This document shows, piece after piece, positions 15,354 to 24,501 of a stretch of DNA of 62,449 nucleotides. Position 1 is the first letter of the stretch. Each line of letters opens with the position of its first letter. Below the pieces are notes generated by a model that was given only the letters and a program-made list of their open reading frames with translations, did no database searches and was not told the DNA's origin. Source of the stretch: Cryomorphaceae bacterium. Its GTDB lineage: Bacteria; Bacteroidota; Bacteroidia; Flavobacteriales_D; Sanyastnellaceae. The stretch is taken from NCBI GenBank assembly GCA_016124575.1, contig WGNM01000042.1, forward strand, positions 1-62,449. Reading direction: 5' to 3'. The position numbers and the translations under genes were made by a program.

Positions 15354-18077
15354 ATGCATTACTTGAGTAAATTACACTCAATTGTAATAAACGCCTCCCT
15401 ATTTGTGAAGTCTGTTTTGCTTGGCATATTGCTATTTTGTCTGTCGATAGTATCGATGGCTACACACGTGGTGGGTGGCGAAATATCGTATGTTCAAACG
15501 GGCCCAAATGGCTACGAGATTACCTTAAAGGTTTATCGCGATTGCGGACCTGCAAATGTAAATGATGCTGATTTTGATATTCTGGCGGCTGTGGCCATTT
15601 ACAATTCTTCAGGAGACATCGTTGAATTACTCCTCATTCCTCTTGTACAGCAAAACGTTAGCTTCGTTCCTGTTGTCCTCGAAAACCCATGCTTCGTTTT
15701 GCCACCTGATGTCTGCGTTGAAGAAGCCATCTACAATGATTTTGTCACCCTGCCCCCTTCAGCAAACGGGTATACGCTGGTTTATCAGCGTTGCTGCAGA
15801 AACCCCTCGATCATAAACCTCAACTTTCCTGATGATACAGGAGCGACCTTCACCACCCAAATTCCGGGTACTAACCTCACCACGGAGGAGAACAGCAATC
15901 CTACCTTCAATACTTTTCCGCCTGTGGCGCTTTGCCAAAATGCGGCTTTTTTCTTCGATCATTCTGCGACAGATATCGATGGTGATTCACTTGTTTATTC
16001 TTTCTGCACGCCATTCTTAGGTGCTGATTTCAATTATCCAATGCCTTCGGAAATAGACCCACCTGAAGGTCCCCCTTTCATTCCTGTAAGCTGGGGCCCT
16101 GGGTTTAGTGCCTCATACCCCATCACTAGCAATCCAGCCTTTGCCATTGATGCGGTAACGGGGGCCATAACGGGCACGCCAACACAAGTCGGTCAGTACG
16201 TAATTGGTATCTGTGTTGAAGAGTACCGCAATGGAATTTTGATTAGCACTAGCAATCGCGACTTCCAATTCAATGTCACTGCTTGCGACCCAAATGTTCA
16301 GGCTGCAATTCCAGAGCAAGAGCAGTTTTGTGATGGATTGTCGTTCGACTTTAACGCTGTATCCAATGCCACTGCCTTCGAATGGGATTTTGGTGATCCT
16401 ACCACAGAAGAAGATACTTCTACACTCGCAAATCCTTCGTACACCTATCCAGATACCGGCTTGTACATTGTTACGTTGATTGCCAACCCGGGTTGGACCT
16501 GTGCCGATACCGCATATGCTGAATATGCGGCATATCCTGTGGTTCTTCCATTGATTCTTCAAGACGATTATTCCTGCATAAATGGAATTGGAATATATGA
16601 TTTTGATGCTGGTGGTGATTTTGATGATGATGCAACTTTCTTTTGGGAGTTTGGTCCTTCTGGATCGCCCGCTACAAGCACCAACCAAAGTCCGCTGAAT
16701 GTGTCGTTTGGCGGCGCGGCAGACTTTGATGTATCGCTTACCATCTCACAAAACGGATGTGATTTTAGCATCACTGAAGCATTTGAGGTGCCGCCGCCGC
16801 CGCAAGCAGCGGTGGCAGATCAGGTTTCGTTCTGTGAAGGACTAACCTATTCTTTCGAGAACCTCTCTACCAACGCAAGCCAATATCAATGGAACTTCGG
16901 TGTGCCTGGTGATTCGAATAATATTTCGATTGATGTCTCGCCAAATTTCACGTATCCTGACACAGGTATTTACACAGTGACTTTGGTGGCTGGAGGCCCC
17001 GGTGTTTGTCCGAGCACAACCACTGCCACCGTAGAAATTTACTGGCTGCTCGACACCTATTTCGCAGCGCCCGACCCTCAGTGCTTCAATGGCAACAGCT
17101 TCAACTTTTTCGGTGAAGGAAGTGAAGATGTAAATTCGATTTGGGAATGGTCGTTTGATGGACCAGCAACGCCGAATGTTTGGAATGGCATGAATGCGTT
17201 CAACATACACTACACCGAACCGGGAACCTACGATGCTACGCTCACCATCAGCGCCAATGGATGCATTGAAAGTTTCACTGCCCCGGTTTTGATTGAACTC
17301 AACCCAACCATCAACTTCACTGCTGAAGGCGAAGGTTGTCCGCCTCTCAATGCCTCGTTCCAACAACTCAGCACATCTGCCTCGCAGCTACAAATCCTCT
17401 GGGAATATGGCGATGGAACGACCTCGAATATGTCGGCCCCGAACCATTGGTATTACAACACAGGCGTTTACGACGTGACACTGACAATTACGAGCACAGG
17501 TGGATGCATCGAAACGTTGTCTATGACCATCCCGAATGCCATCACCGTTTACCCTGTTCCAGATGCCGGTTTCGATATCGAACCGAATACCGTTAGTATT
17601 CTTTCTCCCAATGTTACGGTAACCGATTTAAGCACAGGGAGCATCCAATGCTATTACTATTTTGGAGATGGAGGAACGAGCTCAGATTGTGATTTGGATT
17701 ATTCATACACAGGATCAGGTTTGTTTGATGTAACACAAACTGTTGTAAATCAATACGGTTGCACCGATGTGGCTACGGGCCAGGTGGCAGTAGAAGGACA
17801 TCTATTCTATGCTCCGAATTCATTCACGCCAAATGAAGATGGCATAAACGATGTTTTTTTGCCCTCGGTGATTGGAGCAAGCAGCTACCTCATCCAAATC
17901 TACAACCGATGGGGAGAGGTTATCTTCACCTCCACCGACCCTTATGAGCCGTGGCTGGGGAATGTGCATGGAGGTGAGCATTTCGCGCAAGATGGACAAT
18001 ACATCTACCGCGTAGTGATGCACGACCTCTTGAAGCTTCCGCACGAATTCGTCGGCCACATTGAGCTGATGCGATAG
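15354..18077 (+). CDS. Large PKD-domain surface protein with T9SS type B sorting domain
   Basis: A 907-residue exported protein. After a long signal region (hydrophobic core SVLLGILLFCLSIVSM) the N-terminal domain begins THVVGGEISYVQTGPNGYEI, a common opening of Bacteroidota surface proteins. Several PKD-like units follow, marked by AFEWDFGD, YQWNFGVPGD, ILWEYGDGTTS and YYFGDGGTSSDC, each with a preceding YPDTGLYIVTL or YNTGVYDVTL strand. The last 90 residues (FYAPNSFTPNEDGINDVFLP, then YNRWGEVIF and DGQYIYRVV) are the gliding-motility-type C-terminal domain (T9SS type B), which directs secretion across the outer membrane. It is likely an adhesin or other surface structure. It is monocistronic. 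Confidence 0.9.
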   Translation: MHYLSKLHSIVINASLFVKSVLLGILLFCLSIVSMATHVVGGEISYVQTGPNGYEITLKVYRDCGPANVNDADFDILAAVAIYNSSGDIVELLLIPLVQQNVSFVPVVLENPCFVLPPDVCVEEAIYNDFVTLPPSANGYTLVYQRCCRNPSIINLNFPDDTGATFTTQIPGTNLTTEENSNPTFNTFPPVALCQNAAFFFDHSATDIDGDSLVYSFCTPFLGADFNYPMPSEIDPPEGPPFIPVSWGPGFSASYPITSNPAFAIDAVTGAITGTPTQVGQYVIGICVEEYRNGILISTSNRDFQFNVTACDPNVQAAIPEQEQFCDGLSFDFNAVSNATAFEWDFGDPTTEEDTSTLANPSYTYPDTGLYIVTLIANPGWTCADTAYAEYAAYPVVLPLILQDDYSCINGIGIYDFDAGGDFDDDATFFWEFGPSGSPATSTNQSPLNVSFGGAADFDVSLTISQNGCDFSITEAFEVPPPPQAAVADQVSFCEGLTYSFENLSTNASQYQWNFGVPGDSNNISIDVSPNFTYPDTGIYTVTLVAGGPGVCPSTTTATVEIYWLLDTYFAAPDPQCFNGNSFNFFGEGSEDVNSIWEWSFDGPATPNVWNGMNAFNIHYTEPGTYDATLTISANGCIESFTAPVLIELNPTINFTAEGEGCPPLNASFQQLSTSASQLQILWEYGDGTTSNMSAPNHWYYNTGVYDVTLTITSTGGCIETLSMTIPNAITVYPVPDAGFDIEPNTVSILSPNVTVTDLSTGSIQCYYYFGDGGTSSDCDLDYSYTGSGLFDVTQTVVNQYGCTDVATGQVAVEGHLFYAPNSFTPNEDGINDVFLPSVIGASSYLIQIYNRWGEVIFTSTDPYEPWLGNVHGGEHFAQDGQYIYRVVMHDLLKLPHEFVGHIELMR

Positions 18078-18149
18078 GTTCGCTTTTTTTTCTGTCGTTA
18101 AAGATTTGATGGAATTTTCACCCTACTCGGATATTTAACAATATTTTTC

Positions 18150-18157
18150 TACATTTG
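18150..18157 (+). promoter_or_regulatory. Bacteroidota -7 box (TACATTTG) before the PUR-domain gene
   Basis: TACATTTG matches TAnnTTTG and ends 28 nt before the ATG at 18186, in an AT-rich stretch. No TTG lies at the usual 17-23 nt upstream spacing, so only the -7 element is supported. Confidence 0.45.
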
Positions 18158-18185
18158 AGAGAACTAATAACCAAAACTGTAGGGT

Positions 18186-18596
18186 ATGAACGATGGCGCG
18201 AACCACAGGGATGATCTTTTTTCTAAGTCAGTAAGAGCTGGAAAACGTACGTATTTCTTTGATGTAAAGACTACCAAAGGGAATGATTTGTACATGACCA
18301 TCACCGAGAGTAAGAGAAGATTTGCTGACGATGGAAATTTCCAATATGAAAAGCACAAGCTATTCTTGTACAAGGAAGATTTCGACAAATTTGTAGAAGG
18401 GCTTCAGGAGACCATCGAACGCATCAACGCACTGCGCGACAGCGGCAATTACAGCGATGAATCGCCAATGGACCGTCATGAAGACTATGATGATTACAGC
18501 ACGCGAAGCAACAGCAATCAGGTAAATCACGATGAAGAGGAAAAAGCTCCAAAGCAGTTTACAGATGTTAGTTTCGACGATTTAGGAGAAGAATAA
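18186..18596 (+). CDS. DUF3276/PUR family nucleic acid-binding protein
   Basis: A 136-residue cytoplasmic protein. Residues about 9-80 (DLFSKSVRAGKRTYFFDVKT, then DLYMTITESKRR, then YEKHKLFLYKEDFDKFVEGL) match the DUF3276 family, bacterial PUR-repeat proteins related to Pur-alpha that bind single-stranded DNA or RNA. The tail from about 90 is acidic and low in complexity (DESPMDRHEDYDDYS and following), ending EEEKAPKQFTDVSFDDLGEE. The family is nearly confined to Bacteroidota and spirochaetes. It stands alone with its own -7 box and is convergent with the FMN reductase 5 nt downstream. Confidence 0.85.
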   Translation: MNDGANHRDDLFSKSVRAGKRTYFFDVKTTKGNDLYMTITESKRRFADDGNFQYEKHKLFLYKEDFDKFVEGLQETIERINALRDSGNYSDESPMDRHEDYDDYSTRSNSNQVNHDEEEKAPKQFTDVSFDDLGEE

Positions 18597-18601
18597 ACTT
18601 C

Positions 18602-19135
18602 TTAAAACGATACCATTTCCAGGGCGAGATCTTTGATAAGAGATTCCGCCCTTTTTTCTGTCACAAACTCTCCTTCTACCAAGGCTGAAATGTTGCTGAG
18701 TTTTGGTTTGAGGTAATGGACATGTACTTTCACATAGTGCAATACACTCGTGAATTGATCCATCGCCCGAGAGGCACCTGTTGGACCTGAGCTAACACCT
18801 ATCATCGCTGCTTTTTTATCGCGCCAAGTAGCTTGCGGGACAGCGTCAACGAACGTCTTCAGCACACCTGGAAATCCACCATTGTATTCAGGAATCACAA
18901 ACACCAGACGTTCAGCACCAACAATGTAGTTGTCTATAATGACCTGCATCTCCTCAGAACGATTTCCAAACATATCAGCAAATGCAAAATCACGTGGAAG
19001 ATCTTTCAATGCCAAAAGTTGTCCGCGCCCACCAGCCATCTCAAACTCCCGAAGAAACTGTTTCGCTACTACTTCACTCATGCTACCCTGGCGGTTTGTA
19101 CCGACTATTACCGTGGTCATCTTAGACTCTTTCAT
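18602..19135 (-). CDS. NADPH-dependent FMN reductase family protein
   Basis: A flavodoxin-fold protein of about 177 residues. TTVIVGTNRQGSMSEVVAKQ is the phosphate-binding loop for FMN, and FVIPEYNGGFPGVLKTFVDA is the second FMN loop of the NADPH-dependent FMN/azo/quinone reductase family (PF03358); AAMIGVSSGPTGASRAMDQF follows. Members reduce FMN, quinones, azo dyes or metals with NAD(P)H, and the physiological acceptor is not clear here. Two ATGs are possible (19135 and 19120), and the second starts directly at the core. It is divergent from the MBL hydrolase gene (about 140 nt between starts). Confidence 0.85.
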   Translation of the reverse strand: MKESKMTTVIVGTNRQGSMSEVVAKQFLREFEMAGGRGQLLALKDLPRDFAFADMFGNRSEEMQVIIDNYIVGAERLVFVIPEYNGGFPGVLKTFVDAVPQATWRDKKAAMIGVSSGPTGASRAMDQFTSVLHYVKVHVHYLKPKLSNISALVEGEFVTEKRAESLIKDLALEMVSF

Positions 19136-19208
19136 ACCTGTTTTATCAACTCGAAATTCACCTCTTTATGTGCAAAACTTTCACTCAAAACTTGGCCTAA
19201 AGAAAGTA

Positions 19209-19216
19209 CCTTTGTG
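19209..19216 (+). promoter_or_regulatory. Bacteroidota -7 box (TACCTTTG) upstream of the MBL-par operon
   Basis: TACCTTTG matches TAnnTTTG, 60 nt before the ATG of the MBL hydrolase. A TTG at 19192-19194 is 14 nt upstream, slightly closer than the usual 17-23 nt. It is the best candidate for the promoter of the operon that runs to 25115. Confidence 0.45.
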
Positions 19217-19276
19217 AGTTCAGGAGTCATAACACTTTTTAGCGCAAATCGTTCTTAGAACGCGAAAATAAAGCAG

Positions 19277-19957
19277 ATGAAGGTTACATTTTACGGACAC
19301 GCATGTTTTATGCTCGAGGTAAATGGGAAAAAATTACTTTTCGACCCTTTTATCCGCATGAATGCACTTGCGGCTCACATTGATGTTGAGAGCATTGCTG
19401 CTGATTACATCTTGCTTTCTCACGGTCATGGCGATCACGTCGCCGATGCCAAAGAAATTGCAGACCGAACGGGTGCCACGTTGATTTCGAATCACGAAGT
19501 TGTAACATGGTTTCAAAACTTGGGAGTTGCAAATGTTTGGGGCATGAACATAGGTGGCAAACGGAAATTTGATTTTGGAACGGTACACTTGGTAAACGCC
19601 ATTCACTCAAGCACAATGCCTGATGGAAGCTATGGCGGAAATCCGGGCGGTTTCATTATCGAAGCGGGTGGAAAAGTATTATATTATGCGGGAGATACAG
19701 CCCTTCATAAAGATATGGAGCTGATAGGTTTGCACCACCGTCCTGATATCGCAATACTGCCTATTGGTGACAACTACACCATGGGCGTTGAAGACAGTTT
19801 ATTGTGTTGCAACATGATACGCTGCACCAAAGTGATAGGAGTGCATTACAACACCTTCCCTCCTATTGAAATCGATACTGTCAACGCGATACGTCAGTAT
19901 GAAATAGAAAACAAAGAGTTGATCTTGATGGAAATCGGGGAAAGCAAAGAAATATAA
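19277..19957 (+). CDS. Metal-dependent hydrolase, UPF0173/UlaG-like MBL fold
   Basis: A 226-residue metallo-beta-lactamase-fold protein: MKVTFYGHACFMLEVNGKKL, then LLFDPFI, the metal motif LSHGHGDHVADAKEI (HxHxDH), the later His in AIHSSTMP, the metal-bridging Asp in YYAGDTALHKD, and the last His in VIGVHYNTF. This is the full pattern of the UPF0173 subfamily, predicted metal-dependent hydrolases with unknown substrates; UlaG, a lactonase, is a relative. It is the first gene of a run in which ParA starts 2 nt after its stop, so it is probably cotranscribed with the par genes. Confidence 0.9.
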   Translation: MKVTFYGHACFMLEVNGKKLLFDPFIRMNALAAHIDVESIAADYILLSHGHGDHVADAKEIADRTGATLISNHEVVTWFQNLGVANVWGMNIGGKRKFDFGTVHLVNAIHSSTMPDGSYGGNPGGFIIEAGGKVLYYAGDTALHKDMELIGLHHRPDIAILPIGDNYTMGVEDSLLCCNMIRCTKVIGVHYNTFPPIEIDTVNAIRQYEIENKELILMEIGESKEI

Positions 19958-19958
19958 G

Positions 19959-20771
19959 ATGGGTAAGATAATCACTATAGCCAACCAGAAAGGCGGTGTG
20001 GGTAAAACCACATCGGCAATTAACCTTGCCGCAGCATTTGGCGTGCTGGAATACAAGACGCTTTTGATCGATGCAGATCCGCAGGCGAATGCTACTTCGG
20101 GGGTTGGTTTGGATCCAAAAACGGTGAAGACAAGCATTTATGAATGTCTGATTGATCATGTGGAGCCGAAAGACATCATCATTGCTACTAAGAACCCCAA
20201 CCTCAATCTTTTGCCAGCACACATAGACCTTGTTGGTGCTGAAATCGAACTGATCAACATGCCGAACCGCGAGTACATGATGCGCGCGGCACTGGCGAAA
20301 ATAAAAGATGAATATGACTTCATAATCATCGACTGTTCACCGTCTCTCGGATTGGTAACAGTGAATGCTCTAACAGCATCTGACTCTGTTATCGTACCTG
20401 TGCAATGTGAATACTTCGCTCTTGAAGGATTGGGTAAACTCTTGAATACCATCAAGATCGTACAAAGCAAATTGAACCCTGAATTGGGTATCGAAGGCAT
20501 CTTACTCACGATGTACGATACCCGTCTACGCCTTGCCAACCAAGTGGTTGAAGAGGTCAATATGCACTTTCAAGAGATGGTGTTCGACACAATAATTCAC
20601 CGAAATACGCGTTTGGGGGAAGCTCCTAGCTTTGGTGAATCAATCATCATGCATGACGCTACTTGCAAAGGATCTATCAACTACCTCAATTTGGCACGCG
20701 AGATCCTCCAAAGAAATGAGATGACCCGAATTCGTGATGACGAGAAATATTTTGGAATAAACAATGGCTAA
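19959..20771 (+). CDS. parA: Chromosome partitioning ATPase ParA (Soj)
   Basis: A 270-residue ParA/MinD ATPase. It begins MGKIITIANQKGGVGKTTSA with the deviant Walker A (KGGVGKTT), followed by LLIDADPQANATSGVG (Walker A-prime/switch I) and FIIIDCSPSLGLVT (Walker B). With ATP it binds DNA and moves ParB-parS complexes to segregate the chromosome origin. It lacks the N-terminal HTH of plasmid ParA proteins, as expected for a chromosomal Soj. It overlaps parB by 8 nt. dnaA is about 15 kb away in this window, consistent with an origin-proximal location. Confidence 0.95.
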   Translation: MGKIITIANQKGGVGKTTSAINLAAAFGVLEYKTLLIDADPQANATSGVGLDPKTVKTSIYECLIDHVEPKDIIIATKNPNLNLLPAHIDLVGAEIELINMPNREYMMRAALAKIKDEYDFIIIDCSPSLGLVTVNALTASDSVIVPVQCEYFALEGLGKLLNTIKIVQSKLNPELGIEGILLTMYDTRLRLANQVVEEVNMHFQEMVFDTIIHRNTRLGEAPSFGESIIMHDATCKGSINYLNLAREILQRNEMTRIRDDEKYFGINNG

Positions 20772-21654
20772 ACGTCAAGCACTTGGCAGAGGATTGAGCG
20801 CTCTGCTAGAAAACTCCGCTTCCACATCCGCGCCAGCGCCTGTTGAAAAAGGAAGCATAGGAAATGTTGCAGGCTCTATTGCCATGCTGCAGATAAATCA
20901 GATTGTCGCAAATCCGTTTCAACCGCGGACGAAATTTGATGAAGAGGCACTTCAAGAACTGGCACAGTCGATTGGTGAGTTGGGAATCATACAGCCCATA
21001 ACGGTGCGCCGTGTGGCTGCCAATAAATACGAGCTCATCAGCGGTGAACGTCGATTCAGAGCGTCGCAAATGGCCGACCTGGAAGAGATTCCAGCTTATG
21101 TCCGCACTGCGAACGATCAAGAAATGCTCGAAATGGCGTTGGTGGAAAACATCCAACGTGAAAACCTCGATGCCATTGAAATCGCGATCAGCTACAAACG
21201 GCTGATAGACGAGTGCGACCTCACTCAAGAAGCCATGAGCGACCGCGTAGGAAAAAACAGAGCCACAGTATCGAATTACCTGCGCCTGCTGAAACTGCCC
21301 GCTGAAATACAAATCGCCATCATCGAGAAACAGCTTACCATGGGCCATGCGCGTTCTTTGATAACCGTCGACAACCCTCAACGCCAAAAAGAAATCTTCA
21401 ACAAGGTTGTAAAAGATGGCTTGAGTGTCCGCCAAACTGAAGAAATGGTGCGCGGCGGCTCAACAGCCACGGTTGCGAAAAGCAAAAGCGACAATTCACT
21501 GTCTTTCGAGCTGCAAAAAGTACGCGCCGACCTGCGTTTAAAATACGGCCGTCAAGTCGATCTGAGAACCAAAGCTGATGGAAGCGGTAAAATCGAAATA
21601 TCGTTTTCTTCAGGTACCGACCTAAACGAACTGCTCGAAGCATTGGATCTGTGA
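20764..21654 (+). CDS. parB: Chromosome partitioning protein ParB (Spo0J)
   Basis: A 296-residue ParB. It starts AKRQALGRGLSALLE, the motif that stimulates the ParA ATPase. INQIVANPFQPRTKFDEEAL and ELISGERRFRAS form the CTP-binding ParB/Srx domain (GERRxRA box), MALVENIQRENLDAIE is the hinge, and QEAMSDRVGKNRATVSNYLR is the HTH that reads parS. A C-terminal dimerisation region ends at ELLEALDL. No perfect parS (TGTTNCACGTGAAACA) was noticed in the window. It overlaps the ends of both neighbours (parA by 8 nt, DUF5683 gene by 4 nt), so it is part of a tight operon. Confidence 0.95.
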   Translation: MAKRQALGRGLSALLENSASTSAPAPVEKGSIGNVAGSIAMLQINQIVANPFQPRTKFDEEALQELAQSIGELGIIQPITVRRVAANKYELISGERRFRASQMADLEEIPAYVRTANDQEMLEMALVENIQRENLDAIEIAISYKRLIDECDLTQEAMSDRVGKNRATVSNYLRLLKLPAEIQIAIIEKQLTMGHARSLITVDNPQRQKEIFNKVVKDGLSVRQTEEMVRGGSTATVAKSKSDNSLSFELQKVRADLRLKYGRQVDLRTKADGSGKIEISFSSGTDLNELLEALDL

Positions 21655-22184
21655 AACTCTTTGTCACATCCCTCCTATTGATTTTCGCAATCACCAGCTT
21701 TGCGCAAGAACCTGCAGTGGCAGATACCTTGATCGCTGCTGAGAAAGTGCATAGTCCGAAAAAAGCGACAATACGCAGTGCTGTTTTGCCAGGGTGGGGA
21801 CAAGTTTACAACAAGAAGACATGGAAGCTGCCAATCGTATACGGTGGAATGGGTACCTGTGTATATTTCATTGATCGCAATACCAAGAAATACAAATTGT
21901 ACCGGAACGCGCTGGTGGCCGAATTCGACGAAGATCCGAACACAGTAAACAACACCATTTACGACTCGAGTCAGCTCAATCAACTTACCGACGACTACCG
22001 CAGGCTGCTCGATATTTCATATATCTGCCTCGCAGCTGTCTACGTGCTCAACATCATCGATGCGAATGTCGACGCCCACCTCTTTACATACGACATCGGT
22101 GAAGACATCTCGATGAACGTCCGCCCATCATTCATACAGACTGATCGCGTAAATACTGGCATCGGCCTCACCATAAATTTTTAA
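21651..22184 (+). CDS. DUF5683 domain membrane protein
   Basis: A 177-residue protein with signal peptide MKLFVTSLLLIFAITSFAQE. RSAVLPGWGQVYNKKTWKLP followed by IVYGGMGTCVYFIDRN and LCLAAVYVLNIIDANVDAHL-like hydrophobic segments match DUF5683, a Bacteroidota family usually encoded between parB and dapB. The PGWGQxYN motif and two membrane segments recall TM2/P-loop-free membrane proteins; the function is unknown. The start overlaps the parB stop by 4 nt and dapB follows after 11 nt. The conserved position suggests cotranscription rather than a proven role in partitioning. Confidence 0.85.
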   Translation: MKLFVTSLLLIFAITSFAQEPAVADTLIAAEKVHSPKKATIRSAVLPGWGQVYNKKTWKLPIVYGGMGTCVYFIDRNTKKYKLYRNALVAEFDEDPNTVNNTIYDSSQLNQLTDDYRRLLDISYICLAAVYVLNIIDANVDAHLFTYDIGEDISMNVRPSFIQTDRVNTGIGLTINF

Positions 22185-22195
22185 CTTCGTTTCCG

Positions 22196-22915
22196 ATGAA
22201 GATAGCATTGATTGGTTACGGAAAAATGGGGCAGACGATTGAGCGGTTGGCGTTAGAGCGCGGACATATCATTGTGCTCAAGGCGACATCACTAGCTCCT
22301 GTGTTGCCTGAACATTTGAAAGGTGCTGATGTCGCCATTGAATTTACTGAGCCTACCTCAGCAGTGAAAAACATTTTTTCGTCTTTTGAAGCTGGCGTGC
22401 CCATTGTTTGCGGCACCACAGGATGGTTTGGCCGACTGCACGAAGTCAAAGAACAATGCAATGAAAACAATGGCACGTTGTTTTACGCTTCCAACTTCAG
22501 CATCGGTGTCAACCTGTTTTTTCAAACTGTTCACGCAGCAGCGCGGATGTTGAACAACTACCCTGAATACCAGGTGCGTATGAAGGAAATACACCACCTC
22601 GAAAAGAAAGATGCTCCAAGTGGAACAGCGATTACCCTTTCTGAAATATTATCAGATGAGCTCGATGGCATGGATGGTTGGCAGCACGCTGATGAAGGCC
22701 AAGAAGGGAAAATCTCCATTGAAGCCATACGCGAAGGCGATGTGAAAGGAACACACGAGGTGCTGTTCACCTCTGGTGTTGATGAAATAGAATTTACTCA
22801 CCGTGCACATTCCCGAGAAGGATTTGCGCTGGGAGCTCTAAAAGCGGCTGAATGGCTGCAGCATAAAAAGGGTTGTTTTACAATGACCGACCTCTTAAAA
22901 ACTGAACATACATGA
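22196..22915 (+). CDS. dapB: 4-hydroxy-tetrahydrodipicolinate reductase DapB
   Basis: A 239-residue DapB that reduces the product of DapA in the diaminopimelate/lysine pathway with NAD(P)H. MKIALIGYGKMGQTIERLAL holds the GxGxxG Rossmann site; IEFTEPTSAVKN and VPIVCGTTGWFGRL follow. EIHHLEKKDAPSGTAITL contains the catalytic region (HHxxKxDAPSGTA with the acid His and Lys), and FTHRAHSREGFALGAL closes the domain. It is slightly shorter than E. coli DapB (273 aa), as is usual in this phylum. It overlaps lepB by 4 nt, inside the par-dap-lep run. Confidence 0.95.
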   Translation: MKIALIGYGKMGQTIERLALERGHIIVLKATSLAPVLPEHLKGADVAIEFTEPTSAVKNIFSSFEAGVPIVCGTTGWFGRLHEVKEQCNENNGTLFYASNFSIGVNLFFQTVHAAARMLNNYPEYQVRMKEIHHLEKKDAPSGTAITLSEILSDELDGMDGWQHADEGQEGKISIEAIREGDVKGTHEVLFTSGVDEIEFTHRAHSREGFALGALKAAEWLQHKKGCFTMTDLLKTEHT

Positions 22916-24501
22916 ACATTGCTGAGACACTCGTAGTACTGTTGTACCTCTTATACTTCGTTGTATTGCCGCCAATCTTGAAACGGGGAGGTAAGCCTGC
23001 ATGGCATGGTTTCGTGCCTATTCTGCAATACATCTCTTGGCTGAAAATACTGGGCCGTCCGTGGTACTGGGTGTTCTTGATCTTTGTGCCAGGAGTGAAT
23101 CTTTTGGTCTTGATTATTTTGAACGTTGAAACAGGCATCGCCTTCAACAAGCGCAGTGTAAAAGATCAATGGTTCATGGGAGCATTGCCTTGGGTAGCGC
23201 TGCCTATGTTGGCTTTCAAAGAAACAGAAGCTAAATATGTCGGTCCTCGCGACTGGTCAAAAACAAAAAAATCGTTTCAACGGGAATGGGGCGAAGCCAT
23301 TCTTTTCGCTGTTATTGCAGCCTCTGTTATTCGCACGTTCTTCTTTGAGGCCTTCACCATTCCTACGGGATCTATGGAAGGTTCGATGTTGGTTGGTGAC
23401 TACCTCTTTGTAAGCAAGATGAGCTACGGAGCTAAACTACCGCAGACTCCGCTATCTGTCCCATTCATACACAACGCGCTGCCAGGCAGCATGCGCAACA
23501 GCTATGTTGAGTGGATTGAGTTGCCGTACTACCGACTTCCTGGCTTTGGGAAAGTAGATCGCTATGACCCTGTTGTATTCAACTTCCCACATGGAGACTC
23601 GATTATTGTAGATCCTGTGCTGGCTGGACATGACTACTACGCCATCTTGAGAAAGCAAGGAATCGCTTTCGCTGGAAATGATCTAAATGTCTATCTAGAA
23701 GACCCTGAAGGATATAAGGCGCGCGCACGTAATCGTTTCTCGAAGGAGTTTGGCATCAAAGCACGACCGATAGACAAAGAAGAAAACTACATCAAACGCT
23801 GTGTGGGCTTGCCGGGTGATCGCATCGAAATGCGAGATCGCCAAGTGTACATCAACGATAAAGCACTCGAAAATCCTTCAGAGGTGCAGTACAACTATTA
23901 CTTCCGACTCAAAAATCAAGCGCAGCTTCAAAAAGTAAGAGAAGAGCTAGACCTCACGGAGTTGGATTTCGGAAACACGGGAAACCAAAAGAACTACGGC
24001 TTGGTGGCGCTTACAGATGGAGAATATGAGAAATTGATGGCCATGAACGTGGTAGACACCATTGTGCTCGAAGACCAGTCGACATTGGCCGGACAGTTGG
24101 AGATATATCCAAATTCGATGCTGGCGCCTTACAATACATGGACGCCTGATAACTTCGGACCGATCGCCATCCCAGCCGATGGCTGGACCTATGAGGTAAA
24201 CATCGCGACCTTGCCATTGTACCGCCGGGTGATTGAGGTGTACGAAGGAAATCAGGTGGAAGTGCGTGGAAATCAGGTTTACATCAACGGTGAGCCCGTT
24301 ACTGAATATACCTTCAAGCAGAACTATTATTGGATGATGGGCGACAACCGCCACAACTCTGCCGACTCGCGTTTTTGGGGATTTGTGCCTGAAACACACG
24401 TCGTTGGAAAAGCTGTATTCACCTGGTTCTCGAAAGAAAACACGCTGCAACATGGCTCTTCAGACATACGTTGGGGTCGCATGTTCAGACTTGTTGACTA
24501 A
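22912..24501 (+). CDS. lepB: Signal peptidase I LepB, long Bacteroidota form
   Basis: A 529-residue type I signal peptidase that cleaves Sec and Tat signal peptides at the periplasmic face. The N-terminal ~140 residues hold several membrane helices (VVLLYLLYFVVLPPIL, WYWVFLIFVPGVNLLVLIIL, ILFAVIAASVIRTFFFEAF). The catalytic Ser is S154 in PTGSMEGSMLVGDYLFVSK, and the Lys is K295 in YIKRCVGLPGDRIE. Box E is MMGDNRHNSADSRFWGFVP. Between them and before box E lie long inserts (23700-23760 and 23880-24230), which make it about 200 residues longer than E. coli LepB, as in other Bacteroidota. It overlaps dapB by 4 nt and the WbqC-like gene by 1 nt. Confidence 0.95.
   Translation: MNIAETLVVLLYLLYFVVLPPILKRGGKPAWHGFVPILQYISWLKILGRPWYWVFLIFVPGVNLLVLIILNVETGIAFNKRSVKDQWFMGALPWVALPMLAFKETEAKYVGPRDWSKTKKSFQREWGEAILFAVIAASVIRTFFFEAFTIPTGSMEGSMLVGDYLFVSKMSYGAKLPQTPLSVPFIHNALPGSMRNSYVEWIELPYYRLPGFGKVDRYDPVVFNFPHGDSIIVDPVLAGHDYYAILRKQGIAFAGNDLNVYLEDPEGYKARARNRFSKEFGIKARPIDKEENYIKRCVGLPGDRIEMRDRQVYINDKALENPSEVQYNYYFRLKNQAQLQKVREELDLTELDFGNTGNQKNYGLVALTDGEYEKLMAMNVVDTIVLEDQSTLAGQLEIYPNSMLAPYNTWTPDNFGPIAIPADGWTYEVNIATLPLYRRVIEVYEGNQVEVRGNQVYINGEPVTEYTFKQNYYWMMGDNRHNSADSRFWGFVPETHVVGKAVFTWFSKENTLQHGSSDIRWGRMFRLVD

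Noticed and set aside
16113-16688. A 191-residue minus-strand frame inside the PKD protein gene
   Set aside because: It is antisense to a well-supported 907-residue surface protein with clear domains; composition is that of a shadow frame.
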